Source: an uncultured Sphingorhabdus sp. (lineage in GTDB: Bacteria; Pseudomonadota; Alphaproteobacteria; Sphingomonadales; Sphingomonadaceae). Taken from it: 64,000 bases of DNA. Where the stretch lies: the NCBI GenBank assembly GCA_947501885.1, contig CANMXN010000001.1, positions 186,001-250,000 of the forward strand, written 5' to 3'. Below, in pieces: positions 35,382 through 45,116 of this stretch (positions are counted from its first letter, which is position 1; each line of letters begins with the position of its first letter). The translations under genes were made by a program, and so were the position numbers. The notes beneath the pieces were generated by a model. That model had not been told where the DNA came from. It searched no databases and saw only the letters and a program-made list of their open reading frames with translations.

Positions 35382-35957
35382 ATGCGTCAAATTCCACTGC
35401 CATTATATAAAGATGAAGCTCCTCAAGAGCTGATAATTACGAGCTGTAATGAAGCTATCTTTAATCGTCTGTCGCTTATTCAAGCACAGGAAAACGTGCG
35501 TTTATTATTAATAGGTGACAGCCATTCGGGTAAAAAATTATTTGGCCGTTATTTTAAACAAAACTGCGGCGGCTTATATGTCGATCATGCTGATACATTA
35601 TCTGATAATGACTTATTCTTTCTTTGGAATCAAGCGCATGATGAACAACGACCTTTGCTGTTTTCCAGCGCAAAGCAAGTAGGTGATTGGGACATGAAAT
35701 TACCAGATTTGCAATCGCGAATAGCATCAATGGAATTGCTATCGATATTACCGCCCGATGATGAATTGATCGCAGAATTAATTAAGCAGAAATTATTGTA
35801 TAATGATATTGCCATTTCATCAAAAGCATTTTCCTATAGTATCAAACGTATCGAGAGAAGCTATACTATGATATATGAATTTATTGTGGGATGCGTGCGT
35901 ATTGCAAAAGAAGAAAATAGCGCGATAAAGCTAGGACATGTAAAGTCGTTGCTATGA
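35382..35957 (+). CDS. hdaA: HdaA-like DnaA homologue (regulatory inactivation of DnaA)
   Basis: The 191-residue protein aligns by eye with Hda/HdaA, which with the sliding clamp promotes hydrolysis of DnaA-bound ATP after initiation. It begins with a clamp-binding-like RQIPLPL, then a Walker A region reading GDSHSGKKLF, a degenerate Walker B (YVDHADTL), and the sensor-containing DLQSRIASME and helical lid. The usual Walker A ends GKS or GKT; here it is GKK, so nucleotide binding may be altered. It follows DUF2066 by 21 bases and precedes ppk1. Confidence 0.85.
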   Translation: MRQIPLPLYKDEAPQELIITSCNEAIFNRLSLIQAQENVRLLLIGDSHSGKKLFGRYFKQNCGGLYVDHADTLSDNDLFFLWNQAHDEQRPLLFSSAKQVGDWDMKLPDLQSRIASMELLSILPPDDELIAELIKQKLLYNDIAISSKAFSYSIKRIERSYTMIYEFIVGCVRIAKEENSAIKLGHVKSLL

Positions 35958-36068
35958 GATATGTGTGATATATTTCGCAATATTTTAATAATAGATTCAT
36001 AATTCTGACACAGCATTATGCCATTTTTGGCGTCTAATTATGCCTTATAGTGCATCTAGGAGTCTGCT

Positions 36069-38177
36069 TTGACACTACAAAATGATAATATTTATATAAA
36101 CCGTGAATTGAGTTGGATTAAATTTAATGAACGTGTTTTAAGTGAAGCGGAAAATAGAAACCATCCTCTGTTAGAACGTCTAAGATTTTTGTCCATTTCT
36201 GGTAATAATTTGGATGAATTTTTCATGGTACGTGTTGCTGGATTAATTGGGCAGGTTAATCAAGCTATTGATGTGGTTACGGTTGATGGCATGACACCGC
36301 AGCAACAGCTCGATGCTATTTATAAAGAAACTGATATCTTAATTGAAAAACAACAAGATATTTGGAACGATCTTCAATCACAATTAGAAGTCGAAAATAT
36401 TCGCATTATTACAGCTGATAATTTGGATAGAGACCAAAGGTCATGGCTTAAAGATTATTTTTTAAATGAATTATTTCCAATTTTAACGCCTCAAGCTCTG
36501 GACCCTTCGCATCCGTTTCCTTTCATTCCTAATTTAGGGATTTCGATGGTGATGGATTTTGAGCGACGATCGGATAAAAGGGTTGTACGCGAATTGTTGA
36601 TGCTACCATTATCTTCAAAACGCTTTGTTCGTTTGCCAGGCGATAAAGCCGATTATATATCTTTGGATAATATCATATTGGCTTTTACAGATTTGCTGTT
36701 TCCTGGGCATGATCTGTTAGGATATGGTAATTTTAGGGTAATCCGAGACAGTGATTTAGAGGTTGAGGAGGAAGCCGAGGATTTGGTTCGCTATTTTAAA
36801 AGCGCAATTAAACGCCGCCGTAAAGGCCAGATTGTGCGCTTAGAATTGGCCGATGGACTGTCTAAGCCCGTTGAGCATTTACTCGAAGAAATAGGGCAGG
36901 GGATTAGTATTTCTAAAAGCCAAATTCAGGGCTTTATCGGCATTGCGGACCTTGCCGAATTGGTTTCTGAAGATCGTAATGACCTTAAGTTTATTAATTT
37001 TACACCGCGATTTCCCGAACGAATAAGAGAATATGATGGTGACTGTTTTGCCGCCATCAAAGCCAAAGATATATTGGTACACCATCCTTATGAGTCATTC
37101 GAAGTTGTGGTGGCATTTTTACAGCAAGCCGCTGCAGACCCCAATGTGATAGCAATAAAACAAACGCTTTATCGCGCTGGCAGGCAGTCTAAGATTATCC
37201 GTGCCTTAATTGATGCTGCTGAAGCTGGTAAATCTGTAACGGCCGTTGTTGAGCTGCGTGCACGTTTTGATGAAGAACAAAATATTTATTGGGCTGATGC
37301 GCTGGAGCGTGCTGGTGTGCAGGTTGTATATGGCTTTATAGAACTTAAGACCCATGCAAAAGTATCGATGGTTGTGCGTCACGAAGAAACCGGAGTTACG
37401 ACCTATTGTCATTTCGGTACGGGCAATTACCATCCTATAAATGCGCTAATTTATACTGACTTAAGCTATTTTACAGCGGATCCTATTTTGGCAAATGATG
37501 CAGTGCAATTGTTCAATTATATTACAGGATATGTTGCACCCAATAATCAAAAGCTACTTAAAATGTCGCCGCTTAATATGCGCAGTGAGCTTAGCAAGTT
37601 GATACAAGCCGAGGTTAATAACGCCAAAGATGGCAAGCCTGCTGCGATTTGGGCTAAGATGAACTCATTGGTTGATGCCAATATTATCGATAAATTGTAC
37701 AAAGCTAGTCAAGCAGGCGTGCAGATTGATTTGGTTGTCAGAGGCATTTGTTGTTTACGTCCATGCGTTGCAGGGCTTTCGGATAATATTAGAGTGAAAT
37801 CTATTGTTGGGCGATATTTGGAACATAGCCGAATTTGGGCTTTTGCAAATGGCAGTAAAATGCCGCATGGTGGAGCCAAATTATATATAAGTTCGGCTGA
37901 TTGGATGCCGCGTAATTTAGACCGCCGAGTCGAATATATGCTGCCTATTGAAAATGAAACGGTGCATGAACAAATATTAGAGCAAGTTTTGTTGGCTAAT
38001 TTAATCGACAATCAACAAAGTTGGCAATTACAGAGCGATGGCACATATTGCCGTGTGAAAATTGGCAAGAAGAAGTTTAATCTGCATGATTATTTTATGA
38101 ACAATCCATCGCTATCAGGGCGTGGTAAAGCATTGAAGAAAAGAAAAACTGTCCCTAAGCTCTATTTAGGAGACTGA
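36069..38177 (+). CDS. ppk1: Polyphosphate kinase 1
   Basis: PPK1 makes polyphosphate from ATP through a phosphohistidine. The 702-residue protein is full length: N-domain INRELSWIKFNERVLSEA, head domain GNNLDEFFMVRVAG, then the catalytic halves with YRAGRQSKIIRALIDAAEAGKSVTAVVELRARFDEEQN and the likely phosphorylated His429 in ELKTHAKVSMV, followed by CHFGTGNYH. The start is TTG 36069, six bases after AGGAG, as no suitable ATG lies nearby. ppx follows 14 bases later, so synthesis and degradation of polyphosphate are probably co-transcribed. Confidence 0.95.
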   Translation: MTLQNDNIYINRELSWIKFNERVLSEAENRNHPLLERLRFLSISGNNLDEFFMVRVAGLIGQVNQAIDVVTVDGMTPQQQLDAIYKETDILIEKQQDIWNDLQSQLEVENIRIITADNLDRDQRSWLKDYFLNELFPILTPQALDPSHPFPFIPNLGISMVMDFERRSDKRVVRELLMLPLSSKRFVRLPGDKADYISLDNIILAFTDLLFPGHDLLGYGNFRVIRDSDLEVEEEAEDLVRYFKSAIKRRRKGQIVRLELADGLSKPVEHLLEEIGQGISISKSQIQGFIGIADLAELVSEDRNDLKFINFTPRFPERIREYDGDCFAAIKAKDILVHHPYESFEVVVAFLQQAAADPNVIAIKQTLYRAGRQSKIIRALIDAAEAGKSVTAVVELRARFDEEQNIYWADALERAGVQVVYGFIELKTHAKVSMVVRHEETGVTTYCHFGTGNYHPINALIYTDLSYFTADPILANDAVQLFNYITGYVAPNNQKLLKMSPLNMRSELSKLIQAEVNNAKDGKPAAIWAKMNSLVDANIIDKLYKASQAGVQIDLVVRGICCLRPCVAGLSDNIRVKSIVGRYLEHSRIWAFANGSKMPHGGAKLYISSADWMPRNLDRRVEYMLPIENETVHEQILEQVLLANLIDNQQSWQLQSDGTYCRVKIGKKKFNLHDYFMNNPSLSGRGKALKKRKTVPKLYLGD

Positions 38178-38191
38178 ATCAGTAGGGGGAT

Positions 38192-39688
38192 TTGCCATCG
38201 TGCGGCTTAAGACTAACTTATATGCGTGGTAAGGCACCTCGATCAGCGGTCATTGATATTGGCTCTAACTCCGTACGTTTGGTTGTTTATGCAGGACATA
38301 AACGGATTCCTGCGGTTATTTTCAATGAAAAAGTTCTGGCTGGGTTGGGCAGTGAATTGTCGACGAGCGGCAATATAGGGACGAAAAGTTTTGATCGCGC
38401 TATACAAGCACTACGGCGGTTTAAAATATTATGCGATGAATTTCAGGTTGATACTATTGACGTCATAGCGACGGCGGCAGTGCGTGATGCTCATAATGGA
38501 ACAAATTTTGTACAAGCTGCTCGCAATATTGGGTTGGATATTATGATTATTGATGGGCATCAAGAGGCGGAATATTCTGCACTTGGTGTGATGTCAGCCT
38601 TTCCAAATCAAAATGGGATTATGGCCGACTTAGGGGGTGGGAGCCTTGAAGTTGCACAAATATTTGATGGGAGGATAATACAAAAAACTAGCCTTCCTAT
38701 GGGAGTGCTTCGTATCGAGAAATGGTTTGATGAGGGATATGATATTATCAAAGCCAAATTCCAAAAATATTTAATAGAAGCAGGTTGGCAAAATATTAAT
38801 GGGTCCACGACGCTATTTTTAGTGGGCGGTTCATGGCGCTCTCTTGCTCGTATTGATATGGACAGGAAAAACTATCCTCTGCGCGTTGTCGATCATTATG
38901 AAATCGACTCGCATATGGTGGGTAATATGGAAGAGACAATTTTTACGGATAGCAGCCAAGACCATTACAGTGATTTGGGTATTTCTTATTCGCGAATCAA
39001 AACATTACCCAAGGCAGCTGCATTATTAAAAGCTGTTGCTGAAAGTTTTGAAGCATCTCAGATTTATACTTCCGCATTTGGGCTTCGAGAAGGATTATTA
39101 TTCTCGAAATTAAATGATGAAGAGAGACGATTAGACCCGCTTCTTATTACGACCGATGAGTTTGCAAGAACGCAACGACGTTTTCACGACAAAAGAGCAG
39201 ATCCTTTCGACTGGATATCGACATTATTCGACAATGAAGGCACATCTGAGAAACGTATTCGGCGTGCTTTTTGCAATTTGAGTGATGTAGCATGGATGGC
39301 CAACCCTGATTTTAGAGCGGAATGGGCGTTAGAAATTGGCCTGCATGGGCGTTGGTCTGCTATCTCTGGACGCGAGAGGGATATGTTAGGGCAGGCTCTA
39401 TTTAGCTGTTTTGGTGGAGGGGCTAAATTATACCCAAATGGAGGGAAGCTGGCTAATGCCGCGGAAATGCGGCGTGCTATTATCTGGGGACTATCGGCAA
39501 GATTGGCGCAAAGATTGAGTGGTGGTCGGATCGAAACATTGTCCAAGACGAGACTATTATCTAACGAAAATATGCTGATATTAAAATGCGATAAGGATTA
39601 TTTAAATTTGATTGGAGAGAGTGTTTCCAAGCGATTATCTCAATTGGCATCATTTATGAATAAAGATATACAGGTTATTGAATATTAA
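38192..39688 (+). CDS. ppx: Exopolyphosphatase (Ppx/GppA)
   Basis: The 498-residue protein belongs to the ASKHA-fold Ppx/GppA phosphatases that release phosphate from polyphosphate ends or act on pppGpp. It shows SAVIDIGSNSVRLVVY near residue 16, ATAAVRDAHNG, GIMADLGGGSLEVAQI and the C-terminal helical HD-like region. The start is probably TTG 38192 because AGGGGGA precedes it; ATG 38222 would also keep the fold but has no ribosome-binding site. It follows ppk1 in the same direction. Confidence 0.92.
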   Translation: MPSCGLRLTYMRGKAPRSAVIDIGSNSVRLVVYAGHKRIPAVIFNEKVLAGLGSELSTSGNIGTKSFDRAIQALRRFKILCDEFQVDTIDVIATAAVRDAHNGTNFVQAARNIGLDIMIIDGHQEAEYSALGVMSAFPNQNGIMADLGGGSLEVAQIFDGRIIQKTSLPMGVLRIEKWFDEGYDIIKAKFQKYLIEAGWQNINGSTTLFLVGGSWRSLARIDMDRKNYPLRVVDHYEIDSHMVGNMEETIFTDSSQDHYSDLGISYSRIKTLPKAAALLKAVAESFEASQIYTSAFGLREGLLFSKLNDEERRLDPLLITTDEFARTQRRFHDKRADPFDWISTLFDNEGTSEKRIRRAFCNLSDVAWMANPDFRAEWALEIGLHGRWSAISGRERDMLGQALFSCFGGGAKLYPNGGKLANAAEMRRAIIWGLSARLAQRLSGGRIETLSKTRLLSNENMLILKCDKDYLNLIGESVSKRLSQLASFMNKDIQVIEY

Positions 39689-39691
39689 GAA

Positions 39692-40006
39692 TTAACCACA
39701 ATTAATTTTCTCAATAATATTATCATTATTGTAATGGATATTAATCCTATCATTTCGAAGATCGCGCGTAATAGCAGTGTTGGGAGGAATCCAACGTAAT
39801 TTTTGTGCACCTGATAGATTGATAATCATTTGTCCAATTTCTGTACTTACTTTTTTACCAATAAGAGATTGAGAAGATTGTGCATTGCACAGAAAACCGC
39901 CCGCTTCTTCAATGGGAATTTGTTCAACCGTTATCGGGCTGGATTTGGGCGGTTCCTTGACCGTACATCCCGTTAATAGCAGCAGGAGAGCTAAGTTTCT
40001 AAGCAT
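39692..40006 (-). CDS. Lipoprotein of the peptidase inhibitor I78 family
   Basis: The 104-residue protein has a lipobox (LLLLLTGC, Cys14) and a short C-terminal domain with the I78 features: a first Cys in CNAQ, LIGKKVSTE, RWIPPNTAITRDLRNDRINIHYNNDN and the final CG. Members of this family inhibit serine peptidases such as elastase; the target here is unknown. It overlaps the rnd stop by eight bases and is convergent with ppx, three bases away. Confidence 0.82.
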   Translation of the reverse strand: MLRNLALLLLLTGCTVKEPPKSSPITVEQIPIEEAGGFLCNAQSSQSLIGKKVSTEIGQMIINLSGAQKLRWIPPNTAITRDLRNDRINIHYNNDNIIEKINCG

Positions 40007-41201
40007 TATTACCTTCAGTAATTATTTGATTTTCATTATTATTGGTTCTTGTCATCTGTAACTGACCATCAACTACGGCAAAGGCAAGGCGGCCTTCGAC
40101 AAGATCAAGGGCATCTTTACCAAATTGTTCATATCTCCATCCTTTTAATACATTAAGATCATCGCGTTCGCCGCATGCAAGGCGCTCTAATTCATCTGCT
40201 TTGGTAATCAGGCGTGATGCAACATTAATTTCGCGTGATCTAATTTTCAGTAATAGTTTCAATAAGTCAGTAACTAATGCACCATTACGTCCACCATTGG
40301 GTGATCGTTTTTTATCGGGCATCTCGTCTTTAGTGAGTGCTTTACTTTTTGTAATGGCCTTCATCAAACGTTCGCCAATATCATTATTTTTCCATGATGA
40401 TGATAAGCCTCTTACGCGCCCTAGATCAGCTTGTTTCTTGGGAGGGTGGATCGCGATGTCGGCCAATGTTTCATCCTTTACTACCCGTCCGCGCGGGATA
40501 TTTTTATGTTGTGCTTCTCTCTCTCGCCATGCCGCAAGAGCCTTAACGCGGCCTAATACATCGGGTGCGCGAGATCTAACTTTGACTCTGCGCCACATCT
40601 CATCGGGATCATTAATATATTGATTTGCATTGGCTATTTTTTCCATTTCATCATTAAGCCAATTGCCTCGACCTGTTTCTTTGAGTTTTTCGAGCATCAT
40701 CGGAAATAATTTTGACAGATGTGTTACATCAGCAATTGCATAATCAATCTGGCGTTTATCAAGCGGTCTGCGCGACCAATCGGTAAACCTTGCGCCTTTA
40801 TCGATCTGAATATTGAGCCATAAGTCAACCAAATTGCTATAACCTATTTGCTCTCCTTGTCCCAATGCCATAGCCGCAATTTGCGTATCAAAAATGGGGG
40901 AAGGTGTTTTGCCTGCCATATTGACAAAAATTTCAATATCTTGCCCGGCAGCATGGAAAACCTTCAATACGTCATGATTATCGGTCAATAATTCTAATAA
41001 TGGCGAGAGATCGATGCCTTCTGCCATAGGATCAATAGCAACTGCTTCTTCATCATTGGCGATTTGTATTAAACAAAGTTCTGAATAATAGGTATTTTCT
41101 CGCATAAACTCGGTATCGACAGTTACAAATGGAGAAGAGGCGAGGCGTTTGCATAGTGATGCCAAACTTTCGCTATCGGAAATAAGTGGAAGAATCTTCA
41201 T
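39999..41201 (-). CDS. rnd: Ribonuclease D
   Basis: RNase D trims 3' ends of tRNA and other structured RNA. The 400-residue protein has the DEDDy residues TVDTEFMRENTYY, FHAAGQDIEIF and the final DYAIADVTHL in the first 170 residues, then an HRDC domain (LAAWREREAQHKNIPRGRVVKDETLADIA) and a second C-terminal HRDC-like region. The frame opens at GTG 41219, but ATG 41201 has GGGG upstream and gives the normal MKILPLISD start. It diverges from aspS. Confidence 0.95.
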   Translation of the reverse strand: MKILPLISDSESLASLCKRLASSPFVTVDTEFMRENTYYSELCLIQIANDEEAVAIDPMAEGIDLSPLLELLTDNHDVLKVFHAAGQDIEIFVNMAGKTPSPIFDTQIAAMALGQGEQIGYSNLVDLWLNIQIDKGARFTDWSRRPLDKRQIDYAIADVTHLSKLFPMMLEKLKETGRGNWLNDEMEKIANANQYINDPDEMWRRVKVRSRAPDVLGRVKALAAWREREAQHKNIPRGRVVKDETLADIAIHPPKKQADLGRVRGLSSSWKNNDIGERLMKAITKSKALTKDEMPDKKRSPNGGRNGALVTDLLKLLLKIRSREINVASRLITKADELERLACGERDDLNVLKGWRYEQFGKDALDLVEGRLAFAVVDGQLQMTRTNNNENQIITEGNNA

Positions 41202-41306
41202 ATAATAACCCCATAACACTCATTCTGAACTTGACAAACTATGCTCTCATCTGTGTAGCGGCATCACAGATTTTTATTCCACAATAATATTCAGGAATTT
41301 TGCGCT

Positions 41307-43091
41307 ATGCACGCTTATCGTACACATAATTGTTCTGCCCTTAGGTCCGCAAACGTAGGGGATATCGTTAAATTATCAGGATGGGTACATCGTAAAAGAG
41401 ACCATGGTAATTTGCTATTTATAGATTTGCGCGATCATTTTGGGTTGACGCAAATTGTGACGGATATTGATAGCGAAGCTTTTAAATCGCTTGAGCATAT
41501 TCGTAGCGAATCGGTTATTTGTATCACAGGTGATGTTGTTGCCCGTGATGCGGAAGCAATTAATAGCAATCTACCAACGGGTGAGATTGAGGTTCGTGCA
41601 AATGAAGTAGAAATTCTATCCGCTGCTGCAGAATTGCCGATGCCTGTGGCGGGTGAACAAGAATATCCCGAAGATATTCGTCTGCGTAATCGTTTTCTCG
41701 ATCTACGCCGTGAAAAAGTCCATGCCAATATGATGTTGCGTTCTAATGTAATTTCATCCTTGCGCAATCGTATGGTGGAACAAGGTTTTACCGAATATCA
41801 AACCCCCATTTTAACCGCATCATCGCCCGAGGGCGCGCGCGATTATCTTGTTCCTAGCCGTGTGCACCCTGGTAAGTTTTATGCGCTACCGCAAGCCCCG
41901 CAAATGTTTAAGCAGCTTTTGATGATGGCTGGCTTTGACCGTTATTTCCAAATTGCGCCTTGTTTCCGCGATGAAGATGCGCGTGCAGACAGAAGTCCAG
42001 GTGAATTTTATCAACTTGATCTTGAGATGAGCTTTGTCACGCAAGATGACGTGTTTGATGCTTTAGAGCCTGTATTGGCGGGCGTGTTTGAAGAATTTGC
42101 AAATGGTAAAACTGTAACGCCATCGGGCGAATTTCCGCGCATTCCCTACAGAGAAGCGATGCTAAGATATGGCAGTGATAAACCAGATTTGCGCAATCCG
42201 ATCATCATCAAAGATGTGACTGAGCATTTCAAAGGTTCTGGCTTTGGTTTGTTTGATAAAATCACATCTGGTGGCGGCACTGTGCGCGCTATTCCTGCTC
42301 CTGATGCTGGTAAAAATAGCCGTAAGTTCTTTGACGATATGAATGAATGGGCGCGCGGCGAGGGCTTTGCTGGTCTTGGCTATATCAATATTAAAGATGG
42401 CGTTCCCGCCGGTCCTATTGCCAAAAATCATGGCGAAGAAGCCACCAAGAAATTGCTCGAAGAATTGGGCTGTGGTCCTGATGATGGTGTTTTCTTTGCC
42501 GCTGGTAAAGAGGGCGATGCTGCAAAATTAGCAGGAGCGGCTAGAACGCGCGTCGGTGAAAAATTAGAGATTATCGAGCAAGGTTGCTTTAAGTTTTGCT
42601 GGATCGTTGATTTCCCAATGTTTGAATATGATGAAGAGCATAAGAAAATTGATTTCTCGCATAATCCATTTTCCATGCCGCAAGGCGAAATGGAGGCGCT
42701 CGAAAGTAAAGATCCGCTCGATATTCTCGCATGGCAATATGATATTGTCTGTAATGGCGTTGAATTATCATCGGGTGCTATTCGTAATCATCGTCCTGAT
42801 ATTATGTATAAAGCCTTTGAGATTGCGGGTTATAGCCAAGAAGAAGTGGATGCTAATTTCTCGGGCATGATTAATGCGCTGAAATTTGGTGCACCGCCGC
42901 ATGGTGGGTCTGCACCAGGTGTTGATCGTATTGTGATGTTGCTGGCGGATGAGCCTAATATTCGTGAGGTTGTGTTATTCCCCATGAACCAGCGCGCCGA
43001 AGATTTGATGATGGGCGCGCCCAATCATGCAACGGCGGCGCAATTACGCGAGCTGAATCTGCGGATTATTGAGCCTCCAAAAGGCGGATAA
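41307..43091 (+). CDS. aspS: Aspartyl-tRNA synthetase
   Basis: The 594-residue bacterial-type class II synthetase has an OB anticodon domain ([30 protein letters not shown]), motif 2 ([24 protein letters not shown]), a GAD insertion and motif 3 ([23 protein letters not shown]). It charges tRNA-Asp, and in lineages with GatCAB may be non-discriminating; I cannot tell from the residues. AGGA precedes the ATG. Confidence 0.98.
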   Translation: MHAYRTHNCSALRSANVGDIVKLSGWVHRKRDHGNLLFIDLRDHFGLTQIVTDIDSEAFKSLEHIRSESVICITGDVVARDAEAINSNLPTGEIEVRANEVEILSAAAELPMPVAGEQEYPEDIRLRNRFLDLRREKVHANMMLRSNVISSLRNRMVEQGFTEYQTPILTASSPEGARDYLVPSRVHPGKFYALPQAPQMFKQLLMMAGFDRYFQIAPCFRDEDARADRSPGEFYQLDLEMSFVTQDDVFDALEPVLAGVFEEFANGKTVTPSGEFPRIPYREAMLRYGSDKPDLRNPIIIKDVTEHFKGSGFGLFDKITSGGGTVRAIPAPDAGKNSRKFFDDMNEWARGEGFAGLGYINIKDGVPAGPIAKNHGEEATKKLLEELGCGPDDGVFFAAGKEGDAAKLAGAARTRVGEKLEIIEQGCFKFCWIVDFPMFEYDEEHKKIDFSHNPFSMPQGEMEALESKDPLDILAWQYDIVCNGVELSSGAIRNHRPDIMYKAFEIAGYSQEEVDANFSGMINALKFGAPPHGGSAPGVDRIVMLLADEPNIREVVLFPMNQRAEDLMMGAPNHATAAQLRELNLRIIEPPKGG

Positions 43092-43172
43092 AATCCAAGA
43101 TATACTTGGCTATTGTACAAAATGATTTTCTGAATATACTATTTGCTATTACATTTATATGTAGGGGTATTT

Positions 43173-44147
43173 ATGAGGAAGATAGGGTTAGCACTCTTAG
43201 CAAGCTTATTTGTCGCATCAATTAGTGGCTCTGCTTTGGCTGAGACCATAGAAGTGCAGAGTTTAATTCCTGCTCGCTCTGTAGATATGGAAAGAATACT
43301 CAATATTGCTATTGAACCCTTCACAGGGAATGCTGGTGGAGATGTCTCATTCGAGGCAGAGCAGCGTTTGGAGAGCTTAACTATCGATGGGCAACCTTAT
43401 TTTGTGATGATTGCCACTAATGCAGCCATAGAAGCTGATGCTATTTTATCTGGGTCCGCAAATTCTACTATTGATGAATATGATACTTATAAAAGTGAGA
43501 GAAAATGCGTAAAGAAAAATGAAGATGGAAAGTGCAAAAAACATGAAAATGTAAAAATTCCATGTGTAGGTCGAACCACTACATTAAGTGCGCAGTTTAA
43601 ATTGTCTCAATATAATGATGGCCGTACGATTTACTTGGATGAGAAAAGAGATAGCGATAAACAAGTTATTTGCAGTAAATATGCTAGCTTTAAGAGCAGA
43701 GATTATGTTGTGTCGACAATGTTAAAAGGACTTGTATCTTCTTTGCGCCGTGATTTGGCCCCTACAGAATTTTCCAAAAGAGTTAAGGTTTTAGATAAGC
43801 GTAAAGGTATGGAAAAGGCATTTGGCAAGGAGTTTAAAGCATCTGTAAAATTAACAAAAACAGATGTAGATGCTGCCTGTATGCAATGGAAGACTATGTC
43901 AGAAACAGTAGAGCATGGTTCTATTCTCTATAATTTAGGGATATGCGAAGAGAGAAAAGGCAATCTGCCTTATGCATTATCCTATTATTCGCGTTCTTTA
44001 CCAATGGTAAAAAGCCAGAGAAGGGTGAATGAGAGTATTGCACGCGTGGAAAGACATATTGAAGCGAAAGAGCAATATGCATCGCGTGAAGCCTATTTTA
44101 ATGGTCAGTCTTATTCCGATGGCCCTGACGTAAATTCACAACAATAA
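43173..44147 (+). CDS. Exported protein, unknown, with Cys-rich insert and TPR-like tail
   Basis: The 324-residue protein begins with a Sec signal (LLASLFVASISGSALA) after AGGGG. The body has a predicted beta-rich domain, then an insert with paired cysteines in KCVKKNEDGKCKKHENVKIPC that looks like a small disulfide or metal knuckle, and a helical C-terminal region (LYNLGICEERKGNLPYALSYYSRSL) like a tetratricopeptide repeat. I do not recognise the family. A TTG at 43143 in the same frame is less likely as a start. It stands between aspS and an alpha/beta hydrolase. Confidence 0.75.
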   Translation: MRKIGLALLASLFVASISGSALAETIEVQSLIPARSVDMERILNIAIEPFTGNAGGDVSFEAEQRLESLTIDGQPYFVMIATNAAIEADAILSGSANSTIDEYDTYKSERKCVKKNEDGKCKKHENVKIPCVGRTTTLSAQFKLSQYNDGRTIYLDEKRDSDKQVICSKYASFKSRDYVVSTMLKGLVSSLRRDLAPTEFSKRVKVLDKRKGMEKAFGKEFKASVKLTKTDVDAACMQWKTMSETVEHGSILYNLGICEERKGNLPYALSYYSRSLPMVKSQRRVNESIARVERHIEAKEQYASREAYFNGQSYSDGPDVNSQQ

Positions 44148-44194
44148 TATTTGCTTTCAAACAGATAAGAAAAGTAAATATCAGAGAGTAAGTG

Positions 44195-45076
44195 ATGAAA
44201 GAACCTAAACAACATCACTATAAATCTGATGATATTGATCTTTGCTATTTTGAATGGGGCGATCCATCGCGTCAAACTATGATTATGCTTCATGCAACTG
44301 GTTTTCATGCGCGTTGTTGGGATCGGGTTATTGAGCATTTGGTCGATGAATATCACGTTATTGCTATTGATCACCGTGGTCATGGTTGCAGCGGTAAACC
44401 ACAGTCCCTATCAGATTGGAGTCTGCAAGCGCGTGATATCGAACGATTATTAGTTCATTTGAATATCTGTAATATTATTGGTGTTGGGCATAGTATGGGC
44501 GGTAATGTTTTGGTGCAAATCTGTGCATCCAACCCGCAATATTTTGATAGGCTGGTACTGGTCGATCCGACAATTATGGCTGAAGAATATTATAATAATG
44601 TACCAGACCCCGCAAAAATTGATGCTTCGATTCATCCAATATCACGACGCAGAAATAGTTGGAAATCGGCTGATGAAATGTTTGAACATTTTAAAAATCG
44701 CATGCCTTATTGTTTGTGGCAGAAAGATGTACTGCTAGATTATTGCGAACATGGGTTATTGCCCAATGATGGGGATGGTCATGGGAAGGCTGCTTATCAA
44801 TTGGCATGCCCGCCGATATTAGAAGCTTCTGTTTACATGGGTTTTAACTGTGTAAACCCTTATCCATTTGTCAAAAAAGTAGCATGCGATGTCCATATTT
44901 TACGAGCGCCAGGTCAAAAAGAAGAAGGTGAAATGGACTTTACCATTAGCCCAACATGGCAAGGGCTAACAGGATGTTTTGCCAATGCACATGAGACATA
45001 TTTGTCTGACCTCACCCATTTTATGCCAATGCAAGACCCAGAAAAAGTAGCACAGTTAATTCAAAAACAAGGTTAA
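44195..45076 (+). CDS. Alpha/beta hydrolase
   Basis: The 293-residue cytoplasmic protein has LHATGFHARCWDRVIEHL (oxyanion side), AIDHRGHGCSGKP, the nucleophile elbow GVGHSMGGNVL (Ser) and the likely catalytic His in DLTHFMPMQDPE. The fold is clear; the substrate is not. GTG 44192 is also in frame; ATG 44195 follows GAGAGTAAGTG. It is followed by the PPK2 gene 40 bases later. Confidence 0.85.
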   Translation: MKEPKQHHYKSDDIDLCYFEWGDPSRQTMIMLHATGFHARCWDRVIEHLVDEYHVIAIDHRGHGCSGKPQSLSDWSLQARDIERLLVHLNICNIIGVGHSMGGNVLVQICASNPQYFDRLVLVDPTIMAEEYYNNVPDPAKIDASIHPISRRRNSWKSADEMFEHFKNRMPYCLWQKDVLLDYCEHGLLPNDGDGHGKAAYQLACPPILEASVYMGFNCVNPYPFVKKVACDVHILRAPGQKEEGEMDFTISPTWQGLTGCFANAHETYLSDLTHFMPMQDPEKVAQLIQKQG

Positions 45077-45116
45077 TGGGTTAGCGCTTATTTGCGATAT
45101 AAGGTAAATAAGCATA

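Noticed and set aside
43097-43111. Hairpin CCAAG/CTTGG after aspS as a terminator
   Set aside because: Five base pairs with no T run is too weak to call.
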